Below are positions 1 through 7,682 of a DNA stretch of 64,000 nt, one piece after another. A program made the translations under genes and the position numbers. The notes beneath the pieces were generated by a model. It did not search any database. It had not been told where the DNA came from and saw only the letters and a list, made by a program, of their open reading frames with translations. The stretch covers positions 620,001-684,000 of the forward strand of contig NZ_MSCJ01000001.1 in the NCBI RefSeq assembly GCF_002954615.1, read 5' to 3'. The DNA comes from Photobacterium angustum. GTDB lineage: Bacteria > Pseudomonadota > Gammaproteobacteria > Enterobacterales > Vibrionaceae. Each line of letters opens with the position of its first letter. The first letter of the stretch is position 1.

Positions 1-207
1 AATGTGCTCAGCTTCTGGTTTGTTACGAATTTCTAAGCCGGTACCCGCAATCCCGCAATCAATACGCTTAATGTGCCAACCAAGATCTTGGTATTTCTGT
101 GCCATGGTATCGGCAATAAAGTTAATGCCTTCAACTGTTAGGGTGCCACAATCAACGTTAATTAAAGGGCGTAGTTCTTCTAGGTAAGAATAAAGACAAA
201 AAGACAT
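1..207 (-). CDS. M20 family metallopeptidase, N-terminal part (runs off the left edge)
   Basis: Only the first 69 codons are inside the window; the gene continues to the left. The start ATG is at 205-207 on the minus strand. The translated N-terminus contains YLEELRPLINVDCGTLT followed by GWHIKRIDCGIAGTGLEIRN, a pattern I associate with M20 zinc peptidases of the glutamate carboxypeptidase / CPG2 type, which remove C-terminal amino acids in the cytoplasm. The zinc ligands lie beyond the edge, so the catalytic class cannot be confirmed. It is the last visible gene of a yjiH-yjiG-peptidase operon. In E. coli the same two membrane genes precede iadA, an isoaspartyl dipeptidase, so a peptidase in this place makes sense although the family differs. 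Confidence 0.75.
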   Translation of the reverse strand, partial: MSFCLYSYLEELRPLINVDCGTLTVEGINFIADTMAQKYQDLGWHIKRIDCGIAGTGLEIRNKPEAEHI

Positions 208-222
208 AATCAGCTCCGAGTT

Positions 223-255
223 GCATCAATGCAGAAAACAGCATCAATGCAGAAA
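223..255. repeat. short direct repeat, 15 bp twice
   Basis: The 15-mer GCATCAATGCAGAAA occurs at 223-237 and again at 241-255, an 18-bp period, in the leader between yjiG and the M20 peptidase start. It looks like a local slippage duplication; no function is proposed. Confidence 0.6.
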
Positions 256-290
256 TCAAAAAAGTGGTGTTCGCTTGTGATGAAAAGCAT

Positions 291-316
291 TTGCCGTGAG
301 CAAGTACTCACGGCAA
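291..316. other. intercistronic hairpin (10-bp perfect stem)
   Basis: TTGCCGTGAG at 291-300 pairs with CTCACGGCAA at 307-316 around a 6-nt loop. It lies just after the yjiG stop and before the M20 peptidase. On the minus strand it is not followed by a clear T run, so it is more likely an mRNA-stabilising or attenuating hairpin than a full terminator. Confidence 0.6.
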
Positions 317-327
317 CTAGAAAGGGC

Positions 328-789
328 TTATACCAAGATGTTCATCACGAACATGGCAGCAAAAGCATTTAGTACAGAAATCGCAATCATTACAGGAATG
401 TAGCGACCTTCAGTACCGATAGGACCCATGATGCGGCCCATGTACTGTACTTGTGAACCCATTAGGTAGATAGCAGGCGCTAAAATTGCGATGTGTTCGC
501 CAGTTAAAATGCCTTGGTCAAACAGTGTAATAACAACACCCACACCACCGCCCATCGACATCCACGAACCAATTAATACTGCAGCAGCTTCACCGGGTAA
601 ACCAAAAACAGCCATAACAGGTGAGAATAATGTCCCCATCATTTCTAATGCCCCCGTAATTTGGAGAGCTTTGATTATCACAAAGGCCATTAATACGTTA
701 GGTACCGTTGAGGTAGTTGCAATCACCCAGCCTTTTTTAGCACCTTCAACGAAGATATCTGTCACCATCGGTTTTTTAGCGGTAGTCAT
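328..789 (-). CDS. yjiG: YjiG family inner membrane protein
   Basis: A 153-residue hydrophobic protein with four or so membrane segments and glycine-rich turns such as IGSWMSMGGGVGVVI. It matches the YjiG family, whose members carry a nucleoside-recognition (GATE) domain and are always found next to YjiH; the transported substrate is not established. Its ATG overlaps the last base of the yjiH stop (TAATG), so translation is coupled and the two proteins probably form one transporter. The next gene downstream is an M20 peptidase, which suggests a peptide or amino-acid derivative as substrate (inference). Confidence 0.85.
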   Translation of the reverse strand: MTTAKKPMVTDIFVEGAKKGWVIATTSTVPNVLMAFVIIKALQITGALEMMGTLFSPVMAVFGLPGEAAAVLIGSWMSMGGGVGVVITLFDQGILTGEHIAILAPAIYLMGSQVQYMGRIMGPIGTEGRYIPVMIAISVLNAFAAMFVMNILV

Positions 790-1520
790 TATGCGTTCTC
801 CTGACTGATCACATTATTCTGGTTGTTTTTATCTTCTTTACCTTCGGTGATATTGAGGTACACACGGAAAATATTGGCACCGACAAATTTGAAGATAAAC
901 ATGATGGCAACGGCAAGACCAATGGACGAACCCACTGCTAATTCACCGCTTGCAGTTGTGAGGGTGAAAAGTACTGCGCCAGATGAGAAGAAGTTAACAA
1001 TTGCCGCACCAGCAGAAAACTGGAACATAGTAAAGACATCGGTTTCACGCTTGGTGAGGTGTCCTTCATCGCGAAGTTGACGTGTCATTGCCGCACCAGC
1101 ATCGGTACTTTGTAATGAAGCAATAAGTGCTAAACCAGAGTTACCAGGGATACCCATTAAAGGACGTAATAATGGCGTTAATAGTTTACGAGCGGCATCT
1201 AAAGCGCCGTAGTGCTCAAGTACGTTAATCATCCCCAGTGCGAACATTACGGTTGGGATTAAGGTTAGTGCGAAAATAAAGCCATCACGCGCACCGCTTC
1301 CGCCTTTACCACGTAATGAGGTTGATGCGGTTTCAACCCCTTCTGCTGTATCGTTAACAGCGTAAACAACATTACCAAATGAACCATTTAGTGTTGTGAA
1401 GTCAAGTACGCCGTACCATTCATTTGATTGCATGGCGCCGGAAAAGAAAACGAAAGCAAAGGCGAGGGCAAGGTAGCTGCCAACCGTAACTTTACGGCCT
1501 TCAGTTGCATTATTGCTCAT
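789..1520 (-). CDS. yjiH: YjiH family inner membrane protein
   Basis: The start is the ATG at 1518-1520, giving 243 residues that begin MSNNATEGRKVTVGSYLALA. An in-frame extension to 1733 exists but is not protein-like, and the ribosome binding site AAAGGA sits 8-9 bases before this ATG. The protein has several membrane segments and the YjiH-type stretch GNSGLALIASLQSTDAGAAMTR with a nucleoside-recognition (GATE) domain. It is the first gene of the yjiH-yjiG-peptidase operon and overlaps yjiG by one base. A perfect FNR-type box lies about 145 bp upstream, so oxygen-dependent expression is plausible. The substrate is unknown. Confidence 0.87.
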   Translation of the reverse strand: MSNNATEGRKVTVGSYLALAFAFVFFSGAMQSNEWYGVLDFTTLNGSFGNVVYAVNDTAEGVETASTSLRGKGGSGARDGFIFALTLIPTVMFALGMINVLEHYGALDAARKLLTPLLRPLMGIPGNSGLALIASLQSTDAGAAMTRQLRDEGHLTKRETDVFTMFQFSAGAAIVNFFSSGAVLFTLTTASGELAVGSSIGLAVAIMFIFKFVGANIFRVYLNITEGKEDKNNQNNVISQENA

Positions 1521-1662
1521 AGTTATAAATCCTTTATAGGAGAACAAAAAATGTAATATCGATAATATTTCGATAATCATTCCGCAATGAACGCGATTTC
1601 GATTTTCTGATGGCGTTAAATATTGCGTTAGTCGTATTGTGGTTAAAAATGCGAGACGGTTC

Positions 1663-1676
1663 TTGATTAAGATCAA
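1663..1676. promoter_or_regulatory. FNR-type box
   Basis: TTGATTAAGATCAA matches the FNR consensus TTGAT-N4-ATCAA exactly. It lies 143-156 bp upstream of the yjiH ATG and about 330 bp from urtA, so yjiH is the likelier target. Whether it activates or represses depends on the transcription start, which I cannot place. Confidence 0.6.
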
Positions 1677-1829
1677 GGGGCATATTCGTAATGTAATATT
1701 GCTAAATATGATTTTTCGTATTTGTGATTTCACGCATTATTAATGTTTTATGATTAATAATGACAAGATATAAAGCCGTTACGTCACGATGTGTTAGTAA
1801 GGAAAAAGGTATGAGTATGTACCTTTCTA

Positions 1830-1876
1830 TGCACGTTTTTAGTGAATAAAAATAATAACCGCACTAATAGTGTGCA
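1830..1876 (+). promoter_or_regulatory. two NtrC-like enhancer sites upstream of urtA
   Basis: The NtrC consensus is TGCAC-N7-GTGCA. At 1830-1846 the sequence reads TGCAC-N7-GTGAA, and at 1860-1876 CGCAC-N7-GTGCA; each keeps 9 of the 10 arm bases. Their centres are 30 bp apart, close to three helical turns, the arrangement expected for cooperative NtrC dimers. They lie about 85-145 bp before the sigma-54-like promoter at 1959-1975. This points to nitrogen-limitation control of the urea operon. Motif recognition was by eye. Confidence 0.6.
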
Positions 1877-1910
1877 TATAAATAAAGATATCAATAATCC
1901 AGTTAAAATA

Positions 1911-1958
1911 TTCCCTATTGGAATCATCAGCTTGTGTTCTATTTTTAAAAATAGGGAA
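1911..1958. repeat. 9-bp inverted repeat between enhancer and promoter
   Basis: TTCCCTATT at 1911-1919 and AATAGGGAA at 1950-1958 are perfect inverse copies separated by 30 bp. The right arm ends one base before the sigma-54-like promoter. It could be an operator for a second regulator, or chance in AT-rich DNA. Confidence 0.5.
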
Positions 1959-1975
1959 TTGGTACGTTTCTTGGA
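1959..1975 (+). promoter_or_regulatory. sigma-54-like promoter for urtA
   Basis: TTGGTACGTTTCTTGGA resembles the sigma-54 -24/-12 consensus (TTGGCACG-N4-TTGCA). The -24 GG is present at the right distance, but the -12 GC reads GG. Transcription would start near 1986, leaving a short leader with ribosome binding site AAGGAG before the ATG at 2008. The two NtrC-like sites upstream support it. Confidence 0.5.
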
Positions 1976-2007
1976 AAATATAAAATGTTTATTACAAGGA
2001 GCAAATC

Positions 2008-3291
2008 ATGAAGAAGAAGCTGTTAAATCTTACTGCATTATCCGTTCTAACGTTATTCTCTCAACCATTATGGGCTGCTGAAGACACTATTAAGGTCGGC
2101 GTACTTCATTCATTATCAGGTACGATGGCAATCAGTGAAACTACATTAAAAGATACCGTCTTAATGCTGGTGGATGAACAAAACAAAAAAGGAGGTTTGT
2201 TAGGTAAAAAATTAGAAGCAGTGGTGGTCGATCCTGCATCTAATTGGCCGCTATTTGCGGAAAAAGCCCGAGAGTTAATTGAAAAAGAAAAAGTCGATGT
2301 GGTATTTGGTGGGTGGACCTCCGTATCACGCAAATCGATGTTACCGGTGTTTGAAGAGTTTAACAGTATCTTATTTTATCCCGTCCAATATGAAGGGGAA
2401 GAGTCATCAAAAAATGTCTTTTATACTGGCGCAGCACCTAATCAACAAGCCGTGCCTGCCGTCAATTACCTAATGAATGAATTGGATGTCGAGCGTTGGG
2501 TATTAGCTGGCACCGATTATGTTTATCCGCGTACGACGAATAAAATCCTTGAAGCGTATTTGAAAAGTAAAGGTGTGAAAGCAGAAGATATTATGATCAG
2601 TTATACCCCGTTTGGGCATTCTGATTGGCAGTCTATTGTCTCTGATATCAAGAAATTTGGCGCGGAAGGTAAAAAAACAGCGGTCATATCGACCATTAAC
2701 GGTGATGCAAATGTTCCCTTTTATAAAGAGCTAGGTGCGCAAGGTGTGAGCTCTGATGATATTCCTGTTATTGCATTTTCTGTTGGTGAAGAAGAACTGT
2801 CAGGTATGGATACCTCACCACTCGTTGGACATCTAGCGGCTTGGAACTATTTCATGAGCGTTGATACAGCTAAGAATAGTGAGTTTATTGAAAAGTGGCA
2901 GAAGTTTATTAAAAACAAAGCGCGGGTAACGAATGATCCAATGGAAGCCCATTACATTGGTTTTAATATGTGGGTGCAAGCTGTAACTAATGCCGGAACG
3001 ACCGATCCTGAAGCAGTGCAAGATGCGTTAATTGGTACATCTGTGCCTAATTTATCCGGTGGTTATTCAACGATGTTACCTAACCACCATATTACTAAAC
3101 CGGTATTAATTGGAGAGATCCAAGATGATGGACAGTTTGAAGTGGTATGGGAAACAGCAGGGTTAGTTAACGGTGATGCATGGTCGAATTATCTACCTGG
3201 GTCGCGCGATCTGTATTCTAGCTGGAGCAAGCCTTTCTCATGCGGCAGTTATAATGTTATCGATAAAAAATGTGCTGGTAGCACTCATTAA
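2008..3291 (+). CDS. urtA: urea ABC transporter, periplasmic urea-binding protein UrtA
   Basis: This 427-residue protein starts with a Sec signal peptide (MKKKLLNLTALSVLTLFSQP, cleavage likely after LWAA) followed by IKVGVLHSLSGTMAISE, the typical UrtA opening. UrtA binds urea (or short amides) in the periplasm and hands it to the UrtBC permease. It belongs to the Leu/Ile/Val-binding fold family. The start ATG is preceded by AAGGAG at good spacing. It is the first gene of the urea operon and is followed at once by a terminator-like hairpin, which would keep UrtA more abundant than the membrane and ATPase subunits. Confidence 0.95.
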   Translation: MKKKLLNLTALSVLTLFSQPLWAAEDTIKVGVLHSLSGTMAISETTLKDTVLMLVDEQNKKGGLLGKKLEAVVVDPASNWPLFAEKARELIEKEKVDVVFGGWTSVSRKSMLPVFEEFNSILFYPVQYEGEESSKNVFYTGAAPNQQAVPAVNYLMNELDVERWVLAGTDYVYPRTTNKILEAYLKSKGVKAEDIMISYTPFGHSDWQSIVSDIKKFGAEGKKTAVISTINGDANVPFYKELGAQGVSSDDIPVIAFSVGEEELSGMDTSPLVGHLAAWNYFMSVDTAKNSEFIEKWQKFIKNKARVTNDPMEAHYIGFNMWVQAVTNAGTTDPEAVQDALIGTSVPNLSGGYSTMLPNHHITKPVLIGEIQDDGQFEVVWETAGLVNGDAWSNYLPGSRDLYSSWSKPFSCGSYNVIDKKCAGSTH

Positions 3292-3302
3292 TAGCATTGG
3301 TT

Positions 3303-3330
3303 AAGCCCCGAGGAAAAGGGGCTTTTTCTC
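3303..3330 (+). terminator. attenuator-type terminator between urtA and urtB
   Basis: AAGCCCC (3303-3309) pairs with GGGGCTT (3318-3324), followed by TTT C TC. It sits 11 bases after the urtA stop while the operon continues, so it probably acts as a partial terminator that lowers urtBCDE and urease expression relative to urtA. Confidence 0.7.
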
Positions 3331-3350
3331 TTTATTCAGGGATGCTCATT

Positions 3351-4958
3351 ATGCTGCTTCGAGTGATCATGTTTATAGTTATGATGATGTCTATAACAAC
3401 GTCATCAGTGTGGGGTTCTACAATTGATTCCTATTCATCATTGGTATCGATATTAACGATGAAAAAAACGCCACCTAATATAAAGGCAATAGAATGGTTG
3501 GCAAATAATGATAATAAAGTCCGCAGTGAGCAAATACTCACAGCTTGGTTAAATGGAGAATTATATTTAAATAAGACATCTAAGAAGTTAGTTGTTATTA
3601 ATGACTTTAAATTAGGTATGAGTGCTAGACCGATAATAAATACCCAAAATATTATTATTGATAATAAGAGGGATTTTAAAAAAATACGGGTGAATAATAA
3701 ATTACGTAAAGAAATTAATACTCAACTTGCATTATTAGGATTATCGAGTATTAGTGAGCAGCAGCGGTATCAATCAGTATTGTCATTATTAGGAAAGCTA
3801 ACGCCTGAACGCTATATTAAAATAAAAGCGTTATATGAGATAGAGACCAAAAATAAAGTAAAAAAAATCGCGTTATTGGCAATAGAAAACTACCAAGCAC
3901 AACATGCAGTAGGGCAACGACAACGGGATGCGATTGATCAAATTAGCCAATATAAAAATCCTATAGTTTTTCAAACGCTTAGTAAATTGCAGACGCAGAC
4001 ATTAGCACCAGCGACAGCACTTGCCGTCCAGCATGGGCTTGATAGCTACAAGCAACAGCAACGCTTATATGCAGGTATAGAAACGGTCTTTTTTGGCTTA
4101 AGTTTAGGCTCAGTTTTAGTGCTCGCTGGGATTGGTCTGGCGATCACCTTTGGTGTGATGGGCGTGATTAATATGGCGCACGGTGAGTTAATCATGATTG
4201 GCGCATATACCACATATGTGATGCAGCAATTGTTACCGCATCATATTGCTATCGCTTTATTATTATCGATCCCTGCGGCGTTTATTGTCTCTGGTCTGGT
4301 TGGGATCATTATAGAACGGCTTGTGATTCGTCATTTATATGGACGAGCTCTAGAAACATTACTCGCAACATTTGGTATCAGCTTGATCTTACAGCAAGCG
4401 GTACGAAGTGTATTCTCACCGTTAAATCGTTCGGTTAGTACGCCTGAATTTATGTCTGGTGCTTTTAGTATTAACCCAATGCTAATGATCACTTATAACC
4501 GACTGTATATTTTACTGTTTTGCTTCGCTGTATTTGTTGCGTTGTTATTGGTACTAAGAAAAACCTCGCTTGGATTGCAAGTTCGCGCAGTATCGCAAAA
4601 CCGTTCAATGGCTAAAGCAATGGGGATACGCTCTGAGCGGGTTGATGCATTAACCTTTGGTTTAGGTTCGGGTGTTGCCGGTATTGCAGGTGTTGCGCTA
4701 TCACAATTGACCAATGTCGGCCCTAACATGGGACAAAGCTATATTATCGATTCATTTATGGTGGTTGTTTTTGGTGGCGTCGGAAATATTTGGGGAACAT
4801 TGGTGGCTGGATTAAGTTTAGGGATCTTTAATAAAGTATTAGAGCCTTGGGCTGGTGCGGTATTAGCAAAAATATTTATTCTTATCTTTATTATTTTATT
4901 TATTCAAAAACGTCCTAAAGGATTATTTCCTCAACGAGGTCGAGTATCAGAAGGTTAA
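3351..4958 (+). CDS. urtB: urea ABC transporter permease UrtB
   Basis: UrtB is the first of two permease subunits of the urea importer. I chose the ATG at 3351 (535 residues, MLLRVIMFIVMMMSITTSSVWG) because AGGG at 3338-3341 is correctly spaced for it; ATG 3342 has its Shine-Dalgarno touching the start, and a TTG at 3297 would place the terminator hairpin inside the gene. As is usual for UrtB, a signal-like helix and a periplasmic region of about 220 residues precede the LivH-type permease domain, which begins near residue 243 (ETVFFGLSLGSVLVLAGIG, then GVMGVINMAHGELIMIGAY). The C-terminus has GGVGNIWGTLVAGLSLG, typical of branched-chain amino acid type permeases. Confidence 0.93.
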   Translation: MLLRVIMFIVMMMSITTSSVWGSTIDSYSSLVSILTMKKTPPNIKAIEWLANNDNKVRSEQILTAWLNGELYLNKTSKKLVVINDFKLGMSARPIINTQNIIIDNKRDFKKIRVNNKLRKEINTQLALLGLSSISEQQRYQSVLSLLGKLTPERYIKIKALYEIETKNKVKKIALLAIENYQAQHAVGQRQRDAIDQISQYKNPIVFQTLSKLQTQTLAPATALAVQHGLDSYKQQQRLYAGIETVFFGLSLGSVLVLAGIGLAITFGVMGVINMAHGELIMIGAYTTYVMQQLLPHHIAIALLLSIPAAFIVSGLVGIIIERLVIRHLYGRALETLLATFGISLILQQAVRSVFSPLNRSVSTPEFMSGAFSINPMLMITYNRLYILLFCFAVFVALLLVLRKTSLGLQVRAVSQNRSMAKAMGIRSERVDALTFGLGSGVAGIAGVALSQLTNVGPNMGQSYIIDSFMVVVFGGVGNIWGTLVAGLSLGIFNKVLEPWAGAVLAKIFILIFIILFIQKRPKGLFPQRGRVSEG

Positions 4959-4975
4959 TTAGCTAAGGAGCTGCT

Positions 4976-6136
4976 ATGAACCGTCAATCATTATTAGATA
5001 AAAGGTCGTTTTTAAGTCAAGATCGTGGTGGGAAAATAATATTATCAATATTGTTCTCGATCTTATTATTTATTCCTCTTTGTAATTTATGGCTGCCTGA
5101 ATCTCATCCGTTATATATAGAAACGTTTACCGTTTCTTTATTGGGTAAATATTTGAGTTTTGCCTTATTGGCATTAGCGGTTGATTTAGTATGGGGATAT
5201 TTAGGGATATTAAGTTTGGGTCATGGTGCTTTTTTTGCACTCGGCGGTTATGCCATGGGCATGTATTTAATGCGTCAAATTGGTGAGCGTGGGGTATATG
5301 GACATCCTGTGTTACCTGATTTTATGGTTTTCCTTAATTGGTCTGAATTACCGTGGTTTTGGTATGGCTTTGATTCGTTTCTTTTTGCTTGCTTGATGAT
5401 TTTGCTTGTTCCCGGTTTATTGGCGTATGTCTTTGGTTCGTTAGCATTTCGCTCGCGTGTTTCTGGGGTGTATCTATCCATCATGACCCAAGCATTAACC
5501 TATGCATTAATGCTTGCTTTCTTCCGTAATGAGATGGGATTTGGTGGTAATAATGGCTTAACCGATTTTAAAGATATTTTAGGTTTTAGCCTGCAAAGTG
5601 ACATGACCAAAGTGATGTTATTTGCAGCGACAACCACAGCATTAATCTTGGCGTATTGTTTATGTCGCTATGTGATTAATAGCCGTCTTGGACGCGTGGC
5701 GATGGCCATTCGTGACACCGAGCAACGTACCCGGTTTATGGGCTATGACGTTGATAATATTAAGCTGTGGTTATTTATTTTATCAGCAGTGCTTGCGGGG
5801 ATTGCTGGTGCTTTATATGTACCACAAGTTGGGATCATTAACCCCGGTGAGTTCTCGCCATTAAACTCGATTGAAATTGTCGTGTGGGTTGCGCTTGGGG
5901 GCAGAGCAACCTTATTTGGTGCCATTGCGGGGGCATTACTTGTCAATTATGCCAAAAGCTGGTTTACGGTTGAGTTACCTGAAGTGTGGTTATTTGCCCT
6001 AGGGGCGCTGTTTGTCTTATCGACATTGTATTTACCTAAAGGCGTAATTGGCGTTTGCTCTACGCCAGCATTGCGTCGTTTTCGCTTACCCACATTTAGC
6101 CATATTAAGCGCTATTTCATGGAGGCAAAATCATGA
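4976..6136 (+). CDS. urtC: urea ABC transporter permease UrtC
   Basis: This 386-residue LivM-type permease is the partner of UrtB in the inner membrane. Family signs are the motif WGYLGILSLGHGAFFALGGYA near residue 75, YLSIMTQALTYAL in the middle, and the cytoplasmic loop VAMAIRDTEQRTRFMGYDV that contacts the ATPases. The length is normal for UrtC. ATG at 4976 follows AAGGAGCTGCT. Its stop overlaps urtD by four bases (ATGA), so the two are translationally coupled. Confidence 0.94.
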   Translation: MNRQSLLDKRSFLSQDRGGKIILSILFSILLFIPLCNLWLPESHPLYIETFTVSLLGKYLSFALLALAVDLVWGYLGILSLGHGAFFALGGYAMGMYLMRQIGERGVYGHPVLPDFMVFLNWSELPWFWYGFDSFLFACLMILLVPGLLAYVFGSLAFRSRVSGVYLSIMTQALTYALMLAFFRNEMGFGGNNGLTDFKDILGFSLQSDMTKVMLFAATTTALILAYCLCRYVINSRLGRVAMAIRDTEQRTRFMGYDVDNIKLWLFILSAVLAGIAGALYVPQVGIINPGEFSPLNSIEIVVWVALGGRATLFGAIAGALLVNYAKSWFTVELPEVWLFALGALFVLSTLYLPKGVIGVCSTPALRRFRLPTFSHIKRYFMEAKS

Positions 6137-6984
6137 GTGCGTTATCCAAAATATTGCCGTTAAGTTCAACGTTTCAAGCGCTGACTGAACGTGAAAAAGT
6201 GTTTCGGTTTATGCAAACCCAACAACACCCTTTAGTCAATACCAGCCATAATATCTTGTTGTATTTAGAAGGAGTGAATAAATCATTTGATGGCTTTAAA
6301 GCGATTGATGATCTGAATTTGTACATTAAAGAAGGGGAATTACGCTGCATTATTGGGCCAAATGGCGCAGGGAAAACCACCATGATGGACATTATTACGG
6401 GGAAGACTAAACCAGATTCTGGGCAAGTTTGGTTAGGCTCATCACTTAATTTATTGAGGATGTCTGAAGCGGATATCGCTAATGCCGGTATTGGACGTAA
6501 GTTTCAAAAGCCAACTGTTATTGAGTGTTTATCAGTCTGGCATAACCTTGAGCTTGCTATGTCCGGTGAGCGGAAAGTATGGCAACTGTTACGTGCAACA
6601 TTAAATGGTGAGCAACGTGATACGTTGGAGTCGGTACTTACATTGATTAACCTACATAATGAGAAAGACTCTCTTGCTGGCAACCTTTCTCATGGTCAGA
6701 AGCAGTGGTTAGAGATCGGTATGTTGTTAATGCAGAGCCCCAAATTACTGTTGGTGGATGAACCCGTTGCAGGCATGACACATCAAGAAATGGATCGTAC
6801 TGCTGAGTTGTTAAATAGCCTTGCCGGAAAGCATTCTGTGGTGGTGGTTGAACACGATATGGATTTTGTTCGTTCAATTGCCAGTCATGTAACGGTTATG
6901 CATCAAGGTGGTATTTTAGCAGAAGGCACAATGGCACAAGTACAAGCCGATCCTGAAGTTATTCAAGTCTATTTGGGGGAATGA
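6133..6984 (+). CDS. urtD: urea ABC transporter ATP-binding protein UrtD
   Basis: One of two ATPases that power urea import. The Walker A motif is GPNGAGKTT, the signature is LSHGQKQWLEIG (a Q-linked variant common in UrtD), and Walker B is LLLVDEPVAGM; the switch histidine is in VVVEHDMDF. The 283 residues include an N-terminal tail of roughly 45 residues before the ABC domain, long for the family but in frame and without a better start. It overlaps urtC and urtE by four bases each. Confidence 0.95.
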   Translation: MSALSKILPLSSTFQALTEREKVFRFMQTQQHPLVNTSHNILLYLEGVNKSFDGFKAIDDLNLYIKEGELRCIIGPNGAGKTTMMDIITGKTKPDSGQVWLGSSLNLLRMSEADIANAGIGRKFQKPTVIECLSVWHNLELAMSGERKVWQLLRATLNGEQRDTLESVLTLINLHNEKDSLAGNLSHGQKQWLEIGMLLMQSPKLLLVDEPVAGMTHQEMDRTAELLNSLAGKHSVVVVEHDMDFVRSIASHVTVMHQGGILAEGTMAQVQADPEVIQVYLGE

Positions 6985-7682
6985 ATATGCTAAATGTCAC
7001 TGGTGTTAATCAATTTTATGGTGAAAGCCATACGTTGTGGGATGTGAACCTACATGTTCCAAAAGGGCAATGTACCGTACTTATGGGGCGCAATGGTGTA
7101 GGGAAAACTACCTTACTGGAATGTATTATGGGGTTATTACCGATAAAGCAGGGAGCGATTTCACTCAATACCCGTGATATCTCGAAAGCTAAAGCCGAAG
7201 AGCGCCCTTATTTAGGGGTGGGTTATGTGCCCCAAGGTCGACAAATTTTTCCCATGCTCACAGTGCTAGAGAACTTATCTGTTGGTTTGCCTGTACGCGA
7301 TAAGGCAAATCGGACTATTCCTGATTATATCTACCAACTTTTTCCTGTTTTACACCAAATGCGTCATCGTTACGGCGGGGATTTATCGGGTGGACAGCAG
7401 CAACAACTTGCGATTGCCAGAGCGCTAGTTGTTGATCCTCAATTACTTATCTTAGATGAGCCAACCGAAGGTATTCAGCCAAATATTGTGCAAGAAATTG
7501 GCGATATTATCCAAAAACTAAATATCGATTTTGGCTTAACTGTTTTATTGGTTGAACAAAAATTGCCTTTCGCCCGTCGAGTTGGTGATCATTTTTGTTT
7601 ATTGGATCGTGGGAGAAATGTTGCTAATGGCGCAATGAAAGATTTAGAGCAAGGGCTAATTACGGAGTATCTGACTGTATGA
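6981..7682 (+). CDS. urtE: urea ABC transporter ATP-binding protein UrtE
   Basis: The second ATPase of the urea importer, 233 residues, LivF-like. Walker A is GRNGVGKTT, the signature LSGGQQQQLAIARAL, Walker B LLILDEPTEGIQP, and the switch region VLLVEQKLPF. ATG 6981 overlaps the urtD stop (ATGA); a second in-frame ATG lies two codons on. The C-terminal end overlaps ureD by four bases, so urea import and urease genes form one continuous transcription and translation unit. Confidence 0.95.
   Translation: MNMLNVTGVNQFYGESHTLWDVNLHVPKGQCTVLMGRNGVGKTTLLECIMGLLPIKQGAISLNTRDISKAKAEERPYLGVGYVPQGRQIFPMLTVLENLSVGLPVRDKANRTIPDYIYQLFPVLHQMRHRYGGDLSGGQQQQLAIARALVVDPQLLILDEPTEGIQPNIVQEIGDIIQKLNIDFGLTVLLVEQKLPFARRVGDHFCLLDRGRNVANGAMKDLEQGLITEYLTV

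Larger units (their letters stand above)
1521..2007. other. divergent control region between yjiH and urtA
   Basis: This 487-bp gene-free stretch separates two outward-facing operons. It holds an FNR-type box on the yjiH side, and on the urtA side two NtrC-like sites, a 9-bp inverted repeat and a sigma-54-like promoter, each listed separately. Two weak ORFs cross it (the upstream extension of yjiH, and 1842-2081 in another frame); neither has a convincing ribosome binding site or protein-like composition. Confidence 0.7.

Noticed and set aside
491..808. 105-codon plus-strand ORF
   Set aside because: Antisense of yjiG, with no ribosome binding site.
1521..1733. 71-residue N-terminal extension of YjiH
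   Set aside because: Not membrane-protein-like, contains the FNR box, and a good ribosome binding site marks ATG 1520.
1842..2081. 79-codon plus-strand ORF across the urtA promoter
   Set aside because: Asn/Lys-rich from AT-rich DNA, overlaps the urtA start in another frame, no ribosome binding site.
3297..3350. TTG start giving an 18-residue longer UrtB
   Set aside because: It would run through the terminator hairpin and has no Shine-Dalgarno; ATG 3351 is better spaced.
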